Shown one piece after another: positions 46,393 through 55,666 of a stretch of 63,201 nt of DNA. Both the position numbers and the translations under genes were made by a program. Every line of letters begins with the position of its first letter. Within the stretch, counting starts at the first letter, position 1. The stretch is from an uncultured Pelagibacteraceae bacterium (GTDB lineage Bacteria; Pseudomonadota; Alphaproteobacteria; Pelagibacterales; Pelagibacteraceae): assembly GCA_902630065.1 (NCBI GenBank), contig CACOTF010000004.1, positions 1-63,201 on the forward strand, in the 5' to 3' direction. Under the pieces are notes generated by a model, which saw only the letters and a list, made by a program, of their open reading frames with translations, ran no database searches and was not told the DNA's origin.

Positions 46393-46638
46393 ATGAATTA
46401 TCAAGAAATTTTAGAAAAAGTAAAAGTAGTATTTTCTGGTGGATTACCAAAAAATCTTAAAATTTATTTAACTATAAGCTTAGCTTGGATTATATTTATC
46501 GGATATTTAACCTGGTGGAATGGATTAAAAAGTCCAATGTTAGATAAAAGTTTTAGATGGGATGAATGGTTTTGGTTTGGGATAGTCCCTGCTGTATCAC
46601 CTTATATTTTCTATTACATATGGAAGAAAAGAGATTAA
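46393..46638 (+). CDS. Small membrane protein, unknown function
   Basis: An 81-residue protein with two predicted membrane helices (about residues 23-41 and 57-76) and several Trp residues (WWNG, WDEWFWFG). It lies 7 nt behind the second pilin gene and is followed by a hairpin and the Amt-PP2C gene. No family is recognised. Its place at the end of the pilin unit could make it a pilin accessory protein, but nothing in the sequence shows this. Confidence 0.65.
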   Translation: MNYQEILEKVKVVFSGGLPKNLKIYLTISLAWIIFIGYLTWWNGLKSPMLDKSFRWDEWFWFGIVPAVSPYIFYYIWKKRD

Positions 46639-46652
46639 TAACCTATTTTGAG

Positions 46653-46686
46653 CATCAATTATCTTTGATGTATACTTTTTTATAAT
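46653..46686 (+). terminator. Candidate terminator, with a -10 for the Amt-PP2C gene just behind
   Basis: CATCAA (46653-46658) and TTGATG (46665-46670) form a 6-bp stem with a 6-nt loop, followed by TATAC and six Ts. It fits a weak terminator for the pilin unit. TATAAT at 46681-46686, 15 nt before the Amt-PP2C ATG, looks like a -10 box, although no clear -35 is seen. The transcript leader would be only about 9 nt and reads AGAAGAAAAA. Confidence 0.4.
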
Positions 46687-46701
46687 AATTTAGAAGAAAA
46701 A

Positions 46702-48852
46702 ATGGAGAGTGTAAATCTGGAGTTAGTAAAATCATTTGTTGATACCCTATGGGTTATAGATTGTGCAATTCTTGTCTTCATTATGCAAGCAGGTTTTATG
46801 TGTATGGAAACAGGTCTTTCAAGGCATAAAAATAGTATTAACGTTGCTCTTAAAAATGCCGCTGATTTTGGTGTAGCCGTTGTTATATTTTGGATTTTTG
46901 GTTTCGGTTTAATGTTTGGGAAAAGTTTTAATGGTTATTTTGGAACAGACTTATTCTTTTTTAAAACTGATCAAGCTGAATACATGACATATTTTGTCTT
47001 TCAAGCAATGTTTGTTGCAACAGCAGCTACAATTGTTTCAGGCGCCGTTGCAGAGAGAATGAAATTTAATGGATATTTAATTTTAACTATTCTTGCCACA
47101 GGTATTATTTATCCAATTGTTGGTCACTGGGCCTGGTCATCAAATTATTTAAACAATATTGATGCAACAAGACAGCTACTTGCTGTTACCGGACAAGTAA
47201 AAACTACTGGATGGCTAACAGATATTGGATTTGTTGATTTTGCAGGAAGTACAATAGTTCATTCTGTTGGAGGTTGGATTGCACTTTCTGCAGTTTTAAT
47301 TTTAGGTCCAAGAATAGGAAAATATTCAGATGCAAACAAAGGAAAATTTACTGGTTCAAGTTTTCCACTAGCAGTTTTAGGAACTTTAATTTTATGGTTC
47401 GGTTGGTTTGGTTTTAATGGTGGAAGCAATGGTGCTATGGATGAGGCAGTTCCATTAATTTTAATAAATACATTTCTTGCAGCTGCATTTGGATTATTAA
47501 CTGGTCTTGGTATCTCCTTTCTACTATTTAAGAAACCAGATCCTTACTACGTTATAATAGGTCCCTTGGCAGGTTTAGTTTCAATAACTGCTAGTTGTAA
47601 CTCTCTAACTTCAGTCAGTTCAATTTTTGTTGGAATTGTTGGAGCTGTGGTTGCCATTTCCATAAATGAATTCTTAGAGAAAATCGAAATCGATGATGTT
47701 GTGGGTGCTGTTCCTGTTCATTTAGGAGCTGGAGTTTGGGGCACTATAGCAGTGGCAATGTTCGGAGATCTTGATATTCTTGGAACAGGTCTATCGAGAT
47801 TGGAACAAATTAAAGTTCAATTTATTGGGGTTGTCTCAATAGGTGCATTTGCTTTTTTTGGATCATACTTAATTTTAAAAATATTAAATTATTTCTATCC
47901 GTTAAGAGTAAGCCCATTACATGAAGAGCTAGGTTTAAATATTGCTGAGCATAATGCAACTTCTGTAGAACATGATTTAATTACAATTTTAGAAAAACAG
48001 TCTGAGTCTGGTGACTTAACTATTAGAGGTCCACAAGATCCATTTACTGCAGGAGGTGTGATCGGTCTTTATTATAATAAATTGATGAGTAAACTAGAAA
48101 CTAGTGAAGCTGAAAAGAAATTATGGAGAGATAGAATATCAAATGAAGTAAAGCTTGCGGTTAAAGTTCAAGAAAATTTCTTACCCAAAAGAAACTTGGA
48201 AAATTATCCTGTCCATGGAATAAATATTGCTGCAAGGGAAGTTTCTGGAGACTTTTTTAGCTTTTATCCTCATAACGATAGTGTTTACTTTATTATTGCA
48301 GATGTTGCGGGTAAAGGAATTCATGCTGGAATGGTGATGGCAAAAGCATCAACTTTATTTGAGATTATGTCTAGAGATCAAGTAGATCCGGATGAAATGA
48401 TGTTTCATATGAATAATGATTTGTTTTTAACTAAAACTGGAGGGATGTTTGTCACTAGTATATTGGGAGAATATAATATGAGGACAGATGAATTAAGATG
48501 GGTAAATGGAGGTCATCAACCAGCAATTATTAGATCATCATCAGGAAATTATGAAAAATTTGAGAGCAATTCTCCACCAATGGGGGTAATACATCAAAAA
48601 GATAAATCTGTTTATAAAACTCATAAAGTTAAGCTAGAAAGTAATAGGTTTTATGCTTTCACAGATGGTTTATCTGAAAGCTTAAATAGCTCAGGTGAAG
48701 AAATAGGAATAGAGGGATCATTAAAAATAATAGAGCAAAATTTTAATACAGATTCTAGCAAACAATTATCTGATGTATCAAATTGTGTAATTGATACTGC
48801 TGCGGATAAAAAGCTAAGCGACGACTTAACCTTAATATCTATAGGCAAATAA
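46702..48852 (+). CDS. Ammonium transporter fused to PP2C (RsbU-type) phosphatase
   Basis: Residues 1-395 form an Amt/AmtB channel with about eleven helices. The pore twin histidines are at about 187 (TIVHSVGG) and 340 (PVHLGAG), and AGSTI and VSGAVAERM match the family. A linker (about 396-490) holds HEELGLNIAEHNATS, a segment often seen in Amt-signalling fusions, and a helical stretch. The remainder is a SpoIIE/RsbU phosphatase with VSGDFFSF (513), ADVAGKG, NGGHQPAII, FTDGLSES and SDDLTLISIG, so the metal sites are intact. It probably senses ammonium passage and dephosphorylates an STAS protein such as the one encoded 1.4 kb upstream. No PII gene accompanies it. Confidence 0.93.
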   Translation: MESVNLELVKSFVDTLWVIDCAILVFIMQAGFMCMETGLSRHKNSINVALKNAADFGVAVVIFWIFGFGLMFGKSFNGYFGTDLFFFKTDQAEYMTYFVFQAMFVATAATIVSGAVAERMKFNGYLILTILATGIIYPIVGHWAWSSNYLNNIDATRQLLAVTGQVKTTGWLTDIGFVDFAGSTIVHSVGGWIALSAVLILGPRIGKYSDANKGKFTGSSFPLAVLGTLILWFGWFGFNGGSNGAMDEAVPLILINTFLAAAFGLLTGLGISFLLFKKPDPYYVIIGPLAGLVSITASCNSLTSVSSIFVGIVGAVVAISINEFLEKIEIDDVVGAVPVHLGAGVWGTIAVAMFGDLDILGTGLSRLEQIKVQFIGVVSIGAFAFFGSYLILKILNYFYPLRVSPLHEELGLNIAEHNATSVEHDLITILEKQSESGDLTIRGPQDPFTAGGVIGLYYNKLMSKLETSEAEKKLWRDRISNEVKLAVKVQENFLPKRNLENYPVHGINIAAREVSGDFFSFYPHNDSVYFIIADVAGKGIHAGMVMAKASTLFEIMSRDQVDPDEMMFHMNNDLFLTKTGGMFVTSILGEYNMRTDELRWVNGGHQPAIIRSSSGNYEKFESNSPPMGVIHQKDKSVYKTHKVKLESNRFYAFTDGLSESLNSSGEEIGIEGSLKIIEQNFNTDSSKQLSDVSNCVIDTAADKKLSDDLTLISIGK

Positions 48853-48924
48853 CAATTTAAGTAAAATAAACCCGCGATCAAATATCATATATAATAAGCA
48901 AATCTAAGAAAATATATTCTCTAC

Positions 48925-50166
48925 ATGGGTGAAAAAAATCTTAAAATTGGAATTATTGGTGCTGGTATACAAGGTGTTTGTAATGCTTTGTTTCTTCAAA
49001 AAAAAGGTTTTCAGGTAACACTTTTTGATAGAGAGGAGCCAGGAAGTGCAGCATCATATGGAAATGCTGGTCACTTTTCTCCTTATGCGTCCGTTCCTTT
49101 AAACAGACCAGATGTAATTGCAGACGTTCCCTCAATGTTAATTAGTTCAAGAGGACCATTAGCTTTAAAATGGAATTATGTACCGAAAATGATCCCTTGG
49201 TTTGCAAGATTTATATTAAATTGTAGAGAAGAAAAAATGATGCATACAGCTAAAAATATGCATCAAATTTTAGATCAATCATTACCAGCATTCGACGAAT
49301 TATTTGACGAAATTGATTTAGAAGGATTAGTTGAAAATAATGGCATTCTCTATGTTTGGACTGATCAAAATATGAAAAGTAGAGAATTAGAAATTAGAAT
49401 TAGAGATCAGCTTGGTGTAAAGCAACAACTAGTCAATAAAAAGGAAATTCACGATTTAGAACCAAATTTAAAACCATTTTATCATGGTGGAGTATTTTAT
49501 GATTATGCAAGACATGCAAGAAACCCAAGAAAAATTTTAATAAAATTATTTGAGCATTTTGTAAATAAGGGTGGAAAGTTTTTAAAATTAAATATTCAAA
49601 AGATAGATTTTGATGAAGAAAAACCAGTTCTTAGAACAGAAACTCAAAGATTTATTTTTGATAAACTTGTTATTGCGTGTGGAGCATTTTCAAAAAGATT
49701 AACTGATAAATTACACGAAAATATTCCTTTAGATACTGAAAGAGGCTATCATGTTCACTTCAAAGACTTTGACCATTTAATTTCAAGACCCATTGTTTAT
49801 GCAAATAGAGGTTTTGGAATGACACCAATGGAACAGGGATTGCGTGTTGTTGGAACTGTAGAATTTGGAGGTTTAGAAAATTCTCCATCTAAATCGAGAA
49901 TAAAAAACTTGATATTAAATGCAAAAGATATGTTGGATGGATTACCAGAGCATAATGATGAGTGGCTTGGTTTTAGACCCACATTGCCAGATTTTCTCCC
50001 AGTTCTAGGTGCTTCAAAAAACTATAAAAATGTTTTTTATTCATTTGGCCATCACCATTTAGGTTGGACACTTGGTGCAATATCAGGAAAAATCATATCT
50101 AAAATGATTTCAGGTGAGAATACTAACTTAGATCTCCAACCATACAGTTCAATAAGGTTTAGTTAA
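48925..50166 (+). CDS. FAD-dependent D-amino acid dehydrogenase-like oxidoreductase
   Basis: A 413-residue DAO-fold protein with the dinucleotide motif GIIGAGIQGVCNALFLQKKG at the N-terminus and the conserved C-terminal motif FSFGHHHLGWTLGA, close to DadA, which oxidises D-amino acids to 2-oxo acids. The substrate cannot be read from the sequence; a related role on a secondary amine is possible. Preceded by a possible -10 (TATAAT at 48890-48895). An EamA transporter gene follows after 27 nt. Confidence 0.82.
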   Translation: MGEKNLKIGIIGAGIQGVCNALFLQKKGFQVTLFDREEPGSAASYGNAGHFSPYASVPLNRPDVIADVPSMLISSRGPLALKWNYVPKMIPWFARFILNCREEKMMHTAKNMHQILDQSLPAFDELFDEIDLEGLVENNGILYVWTDQNMKSRELEIRIRDQLGVKQQLVNKKEIHDLEPNLKPFYHGGVFYDYARHARNPRKILIKLFEHFVNKGGKFLKLNIQKIDFDEEKPVLRTETQRFIFDKLVIACGAFSKRLTDKLHENIPLDTERGYHVHFKDFDHLISRPIVYANRGFGMTPMEQGLRVVGTVEFGGLENSPSKSRIKNLILNAKDMLDGLPEHNDEWLGFRPTLPDFLPVLGASKNYKNVFYSFGHHHLGWTLGAISGKIISKMISGENTNLDLQPYSSIRFS

Positions 50167-50193
50167 AAGTAATCTTTTATAGTACTCTAATTA

Positions 50194-51099
50194 ATGCTTG
50201 AAAATAAAAGTAATATCATAATTGCATCTATTTTGCTTTTTTTAGCAGCTCTGTTTTGGTCAGGAAATTTTATTGTTGGAAAGATAGCGGGTTTAAATGA
50301 AATACCTCCAATATCATTAAACATATTAAGGTGGTTACTGGCGTTTCTAATTTTATTACCTTTTACTTATAAAGAGATGATTGAAAAAAAGGAATTAATT
50401 TTTAAAAATATTTATCTCTTATGTTTTTTAGGAATAACAGCAGTCAGTATTTTTAATTCAGCACTTTTTTATTCTTTAAAAACTACACAAGTAATTACGG
50501 GTGTACTTATGATCTCAACTGTTCCAGTTATGATTATTTTATTTTCTATAATTTTAAAAATAGAAAAAACGAATACCTTTCAAGTTTTGGGAGTTGTATT
50601 TTCTTTGTTAGGTGTATTATTTATTATTTCAAAAGCAGATTTTGAAGTCTTTAAAAATTTAGCTTTTGAAAAAGGAGATCTATTTGCATTATTTGCAATG
50701 ATATCGTGGTCACTTTATTCAGCACTTTTAAAAAAAAAAAATTATGGTTTATCTCCGATAACTTTGCTTCAAGTTGTAATTGGTCTTGGAGTAATATTTC
50801 TTATTCCGATGTATGCAATAGATTATTTTTATATAGGCAATAGAATTAAAATTAATACAAACTTCATTCTTGTTTTATCATATGTTGTTTTATTGCCTGG
50901 AATAATCTCATTTTTCTTTTGGATAAAGGGTGTTGCTTTAATAGGTGCTAATAGGGCAGGAATTTATTTACATTTAATGCCAATTCTTGCAGCAATTCTT
51001 GCAATGATAATATTTGATGAGGTATTATTATTTTATCATTATATCGGTGGAATATTTATTATTTCAGGGATATTACTTTCAAACAAAAAAAATGCATAA
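50194..51099 (+). CDS. EamA-family (DMT) transporter
   Basis: The 301-residue protein has ten predicted membrane helices in two EamA repeats, with the FWSGNFIVGKIAG start and NRAGIYLHLMPILAAILAMIIFDE in the second repeat. DMT transporters commonly export amino acids or metabolites. Placement after a DadA-like gene hints at an amino acid or a related substrate, but this is inference. Its 3' end overlaps the next gene by 8 nt. Confidence 0.87.
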   Translation: MLENKSNIIIASILLFLAALFWSGNFIVGKIAGLNEIPPISLNILRWLLAFLILLPFTYKEMIEKKELIFKNIYLLCFLGITAVSIFNSALFYSLKTTQVITGVLMISTVPVMIILFSIILKIEKTNTFQVLGVVFSLLGVLFIISKADFEVFKNLAFEKGDLFALFAMISWSLYSALLKKKNYGLSPITLLQVVIGLGVIFLIPMYAIDYFYIGNRIKINTNFILVLSYVVLLPGIISFFFWIKGVALIGANRAGIYLHLMPILAAILAMIIFDEVLLFYHYIGGIFIISGILLSNKKNA

Positions 51100-52042
51100 A
51101 GTAGCTATACTTGACGATTATCAAAACATTGCAAAAGATTTTATTGATCTTAAAAAATTATCCTCAAAATATGAATTTCAAATTTTTAATCAGCCTTTTG
51201 AAAACGAGGATGATGCAATAAAACAACTAAAAGAATTTGAAGTACTTTTTATAATGAGAGAGAGAACAAAAATAACTAAAAACCTTATAGAACACTTAAA
51301 AAAATTAAAATTAATTGTTACTAGCGGAATGAGAAACAAATCAATAGATCTAGATATAGCCAAAAAAAACAAAATTGTAGTTTGTGGGACTGATATTAAC
51401 GCCAATCCAACTCCGGAATTAACTTGGGCTTTAATTTTAGGCTTAGCTAGAAATTTTAAAACTGAAATAGACAACATGTACCAAGGATATTGGCAATCAA
51501 CCATTGGCGTAGAATTAAAAGGTAAAATTTTAGGCTTATTAGGACTGGGAAGAGTTGGATCTCAAGTTGCAAAAATTGGCAAAGCTTTTGGTATGCAAAT
51601 TATGGCGTGGAGTGAAAATTTAAACTTAGATACATGCAAAGACCTTGATGTTTTGCCTTGCAGCAAGGATGACTTAATTCAAAATTCAGACTTTTTATCA
51701 ATTCATGTCCAAGGTGGAGAAAGATATAGAAACTGCATTTCTATTAAAGAATTTGAGAAGATGAAAAAAACCTCTTATTTAATAAACACTTCAAGAGGTG
51801 AAATAGTTAATGAAGATGATTTAATTATAGCATTATCAACAAATATTATTGCAGGCGCGGGTATAGATGTTTATGAAAAAGAACCATTACCCGAAAGTCA
51901 TAAGCTTAGATTCGTTCAAAATGCTCTTTTGCTTCCACATATTGGTTATGTTACTGCAGAAAATTACACAACTTTCTATAATCAAATGATTGAAAATCTT
52001 GATAGTTTCGTATCAGGCAAACCTAAAAGAGTTATAGAATAA
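51092..52042 (+). CDS. D-isomer-specific 2-hydroxyacid dehydrogenase
   Basis: The 316-residue protein has the NAD-binding motif LGLLGLGRVGSQVAKIGKAF and catalytic residues Arg (NTSRGEIVNED), Glu (GIDVYEKEPLP) and His (LPHIGYVT), all in the right order. It reduces or oxidises a 2-hydroxy/2-oxo acid; the substrate is unknown. The ATG at 51092 (MHKVAILDDYQ) fits the family and overlaps the EamA stop; extension to 51014 would run inside the EamA gene. Confidence 0.88.
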   Translation: MHKVAILDDYQNIAKDFIDLKKLSSKYEFQIFNQPFENEDDAIKQLKEFEVLFIMRERTKITKNLIEHLKKLKLIVTSGMRNKSIDLDIAKKNKIVVCGTDINANPTPELTWALILGLARNFKTEIDNMYQGYWQSTIGVELKGKILGLLGLGRVGSQVAKIGKAFGMQIMAWSENLNLDTCKDLDVLPCSKDDLIQNSDFLSIHVQGGERYRNCISIKEFEKMKKTSYLINTSRGEIVNEDDLIIALSTNIIAGAGIDVYEKEPLPESHKLRFVQNALLLPHIGYVTAENYTTFYNQMIENLDSFVSGKPKRVIE

Positions 52043-52088
52043 TAAAAATCTTAGACAATTTTACCAGATAAATTTTTTAATTTTTGTG

Positions 52089-52094
52089 TATAAT
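52089..52094 (+). promoter_or_regulatory. Consensus -10 box before aceE
   Basis: TATAAT ends 7 nt before the aceE ATG at 52102, so transcription would begin at or next to the start codon. No convincing -35 hexamer lies at the right distance. No Shine-Dalgarno sequence precedes the ATG. Confidence 0.4.
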
Positions 52095-52101
52095 ATTTTT
52101 G

Positions 52102-54756
52102 ATGAGCAAAGAATTTAAAGCTAATCAAAATCAAATACTAGATAATCAAGAATTAAATGATTGGCTAGACTCTCTAGATGCAGTTGTAGAAAATCATGGT
52201 AGAGATGGTGCTAAAATAATTTTAGAAAAACTTGAACAACGGGCAAAAGATTTAAGAGTATTATATTCACCTGTTCCTTATTCACCATATAGAAATACCA
52301 TATCGCAATATGATCAGGGAATTTACCCTGGTGACTTAGCAATTGAGGAAAAAATAACAGCAATTTTAAGATGGAACGCTCTAACAATGGTAATGAAAGC
52401 AAATAAAAATTTTGGAGGTCTTGGAGGACACATTGCAAGCTACGCATCATTTGCTGAAGTATTTGAAACCGGATTTAATCATTTTTTTAAGGGAGGAGAC
52501 GAAGCGGATTTAATTTTTTATCAGTCTCAGTGCACAACAGGAATTTATGCAAGATCTTTTTTAGAGGGAAGATTAACAAAAAATCATTTAGAAAATTATA
52601 GACAAGAACTTAATGAACAAGGTCTTTCATCTTATTGTCATCCATATTTAATGAAAGACTATTGGACATTCACTACAGCATCAATGGGAATAGGTTTGGT
52701 TAATGCAATTTATCAAGCTCGTTTCATGAAATATTTGGAAAATAGAAAATTATTAAAAACAAATAAAAGAGTTTGGGGTTTATTTGGCGATGGTGAAATG
52801 GATGAGCCTGAAAGTTTGGCTGGATTATCTATAGCTTCTAGAGAGAAATTGGATAATTTAACATTTATAATAAATTGCAATCTTCAAAGATTAGACGGAC
52901 CAGTAAGAGGTAATGGACAAATAATTCAAGAACTGGAAACAATCTTTAAAGCTAATGGCTGGAATGTTATAAAAGTTCTTTGGGGTTCAGAATGGGATAA
53001 AATTTTTCAACAAGATAAAGATCATCTTTTACTAAAAAGATTTGCTAAAACTGTTGATGGCAAATATCAAACATTGGGAGCTAGAGATGGAGAATACAAT
53101 TTAAAGAATTTTTTTGCCGAAGATCCAGAGGTCTTAAAACTAGTCTCATCATTAACGAAAGAAGAAATAGATGGTTTAAAAAGAGGTGGACACGATTTCA
53201 AAAAACTATATGCAGCGTTTAGTGCAGCAATTAAGACAAAAGGAAAACCAACAGTAATTCTTGCTAAAACAAAAAAAGGCTACGGTATGGGAAAAGCAGG
53301 AGAGTCTAAAATGACCAACCACCAACAAAAAGAATTAAATTTTGATGCTTTAAAAGAATTTAGAGATCGATTTGAACTTGATATCCCAGACAATAAAATA
53401 GAGAATTTAGAATTTTATAAACCCTCAGATGACTCGGATGAGATAAAATATCTAAAAAAGAGAAGAGATCTTCTAGGGGGTTCACTACCAAAGAGAAGTT
53501 TTAAAAAAGTAGAACTGAAAACTCCAAGTATAGAGAAGCATTCAAATTTTTTATTTGAAAAAAGTGATAGGGAATATTCAACCACAACAGGATTAGTTAG
53601 ATCTTTAGGAAATATAATGAGAGATAAAGAATTTGGAAAAAGAGTTGTGCCTATAGTTGCTGATGAAGCTAGGACTTTTGGAATGGCTAACTTATTTTCA
53701 CAAATTGGAATTTATTCACCAGATGGTCAGTTATATGAGCCTGAAGACGCAAGTTCAATTTTAAAGTATCAAGAGTCCAAAACAGGGCAATTATTAGAAG
53801 AAGGAATTAATGAGGCAGGAGCAATATCCTCATGGCTAGCAGCAGCCACTTCTTACAGTAATCATAATTTTCCAATGATGCCTTTTTATATTTTTTATTC
53901 TATGTTTGGTTTTCAAAGAATTGGTGATTTGATTTGGGCCGCAGCTGACCAAATGCCAAGAGGATTTTTAATCGGTGCTACAGCCGGGCGAACTACTTTA
54001 GCTGGAGAAGGATTGCAGCACCAAGATGGACAAAGTCATATAATTGCTTCAACATTTCCTAATTTAAAATCTTATGATCCTTGTTTTGCAAGTGAACTAG
54101 CAGTCATTTTTGACGAAGGAATGAAAAGAATGATGACAGAATGTAGAGATGAATTTTATTACATTACTGTTAATAATGAAAAGTACTCTCATCCAAAAAT
54201 TGATATAAAAAATAAAGATGGAATAACAAAAGGTGGCTACCTTTTTGAAGACTATTCAAATGAGAAAATAAACATAAATTTATTAGGATCTGGACCAATT
54301 TTTAGAGAATGTATTGAGGCTTCTAAAATACTTAAAGATGAATATGGAATTGGTTCAAGATTATATAGCATAACAAGCTATTCAGAATTAGAAAAAGATG
54401 CCAAATCTGTTCTAAGACAAAACACATTGTCTCCTGCAAATAAAAAACAAAATTATTTACAGCAGCTAATTTCTAATGAAGATCCCGTAATTGCTACCTC
54501 AGATTATGTAAGAGCATATTCACAATTAATCTCTACTCACATAAATAATAAATTTTTAGCAATGGGAACAGATGGCTTTGGAAGAAGTGATACACGAAAA
54601 AATTTAAGAGACTTTTTTGAGGTCGATAGCAAACATATAGTCATCAGTTCTTTGTATACACTTTATGAAGATAAGAAAGTCTCATTACAAACACTAGAAA
54701 AAGCGATTAGTAAATATAATCTCGATAATAATAAAAATAATCCTTGGGAAATATAA
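52102..54756 (+). CDS. aceE: Pyruvate dehydrogenase E1, homodimeric type
   Basis: The 884-residue protein is the single-chain E1 of pyruvate dehydrogenase, with the ThDP motif GDGEMDEPESLAG followed by NCNLQRLDGPVRGN, and the C-terminal transketolase-like domains with QHQDGQSHIIA. It decarboxylates pyruvate and passes acetyl to E2 lipoyl groups. Length matches enterobacterial AceE. The ATG at 52102 (MSKEFKAN) is preferred over a TTG at 52084. No E2 or E3 gene follows, which is unusual for aceE. Confidence 0.94.
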   Translation: MSKEFKANQNQILDNQELNDWLDSLDAVVENHGRDGAKIILEKLEQRAKDLRVLYSPVPYSPYRNTISQYDQGIYPGDLAIEEKITAILRWNALTMVMKANKNFGGLGGHIASYASFAEVFETGFNHFFKGGDEADLIFYQSQCTTGIYARSFLEGRLTKNHLENYRQELNEQGLSSYCHPYLMKDYWTFTTASMGIGLVNAIYQARFMKYLENRKLLKTNKRVWGLFGDGEMDEPESLAGLSIASREKLDNLTFIINCNLQRLDGPVRGNGQIIQELETIFKANGWNVIKVLWGSEWDKIFQQDKDHLLLKRFAKTVDGKYQTLGARDGEYNLKNFFAEDPEVLKLVSSLTKEEIDGLKRGGHDFKKLYAAFSAAIKTKGKPTVILAKTKKGYGMGKAGESKMTNHQQKELNFDALKEFRDRFELDIPDNKIENLEFYKPSDDSDEIKYLKKRRDLLGGSLPKRSFKKVELKTPSIEKHSNFLFEKSDREYSTTTGLVRSLGNIMRDKEFGKRVVPIVADEARTFGMANLFSQIGIYSPDGQLYEPEDASSILKYQESKTGQLLEEGINEAGAISSWLAAATSYSNHNFPMMPFYIFYSMFGFQRIGDLIWAAADQMPRGFLIGATAGRTTLAGEGLQHQDGQSHIIASTFPNLKSYDPCFASELAVIFDEGMKRMMTECRDEFYYITVNNEKYSHPKIDIKNKDGITKGGYLFEDYSNEKININLLGSGPIFRECIEASKILKDEYGIGSRLYSITSYSELEKDAKSVLRQNTLSPANKKQNYLQQLISNEDPVIATSDYVRAYSQLISTHINNKFLAMGTDGFGRSDTRKNLRDFFEVDSKHIVISSLYTLYEDKKVSLQTLEKAISKYNLDNNKNNPWEI

Positions 54757-54772
54757 TCCCTACTAATTTTTT

Positions 54773-55666
54773 ATGGAATTACCTGTCGTCAATCATAAAG
54801 ATTATGAAGCTCATTTGAATGATGACAATAAATTTCCAATAAAAAAATTTGGAGAATTAGCTAAAGCGTTAATCAAAAATAAAATAGTTAAAAATTTCCA
54901 TATTCCAGAACCATGCTCAGTAGAAACTTTAAAAGAGGCACATACAGAAGAATATATAAATAAAATAAAAAATAAAACTTTAGATAAAAACGAGATTAGA
55001 AAAATTGGTTTTCCTTTAGTTGACAGCATAGTTAGGAGATCTTTCATTGCAACTGGAGGAACTGTCCTTGCTACAAAACTTGCTTTAAACTATGGCTTAG
55101 CTTGTAATACTGCAGGAGGCAGCCATCATGCAACATCTAGTGAAGGAGCTGGATTTTGTGTTTTTAATGATGTTGCAGTAGCGGCCAAATATTTAACTTC
55201 AAGAGGATTAGCAAATAAAATTTTAATTATTGATTTAGATGTTCATCAGGGTAACGGCAATTCAGAAATTTTTAAGAACGATAATCAAGTCTTTACATTC
55301 AGCATGCATTCGAAAGTTAATTATCCAGCAAAAAAATCAGTAAGTGATCTTGATATTGAATTAGAGGAAAATTTAGAAGATAGAGAATATATTAATATTT
55401 TAAAAAATAACCTAAAATATTTAAACGAAATGGAGTTTGATTTTGTTTTTTATATCGCTGGAGTTGATATTCACTATAATGATAGGTTGGGTAAACTAAA
55501 AATTTCTGATAATGGTATATTTCAAAGAGATGAATTGGTTATTGATAATTTCTTCTCAAATAAAATTCCTATATGTGGAGTATTAGGGGGTGGATACAAT
55601 GAAGATTTTAATAAACTAGTAGAGTTACATTCTATTTTACATAAAACATGTGCTAAATTTTTATAA
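54773..55666 (+). CDS. HDAC-family deacetylase / amidohydrolase
   Basis: A 297-residue protein of the arginase/deacetylase fold. It keeps the histidine pair (GGSHHAT), the zinc ligands (DLDVHQGNG and AGVDIHYNDRLG) and the catalytic tyrosine region (LGGGYNED). It resembles AcuC/acetylpolyamine amidohydrolase-type enzymes. Substrate unknown; acetyl-lysine, acetylpolyamine or another amide are all possible. It lies 16 nt after aceE and overlaps msrB by 1 nt. Confidence 0.86.
   Translation: MELPVVNHKDYEAHLNDDNKFPIKKFGELAKALIKNKIVKNFHIPEPCSVETLKEAHTEEYINKIKNKTLDKNEIRKIGFPLVDSIVRRSFIATGGTVLATKLALNYGLACNTAGGSHHATSSEGAGFCVFNDVAVAAKYLTSRGLANKILIIDLDVHQGNGNSEIFKNDNQVFTFSMHSKVNYPAKKSVSDLDIELEENLEDREYINILKNNLKYLNEMEFDFVFYIAGVDIHYNDRLGKLKISDNGIFQRDELVIDNFFSNKIPICGVLGGGYNEDFNKLVELHSILHKTCAKFL

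Noticed and set aside
51014..51092. Extended N-terminus of the 2-hydroxyacid dehydrogenase
   Set aside because: The extra 26 residues lie inside the EamA gene and do not fit the family; the ATG at 51092 does.
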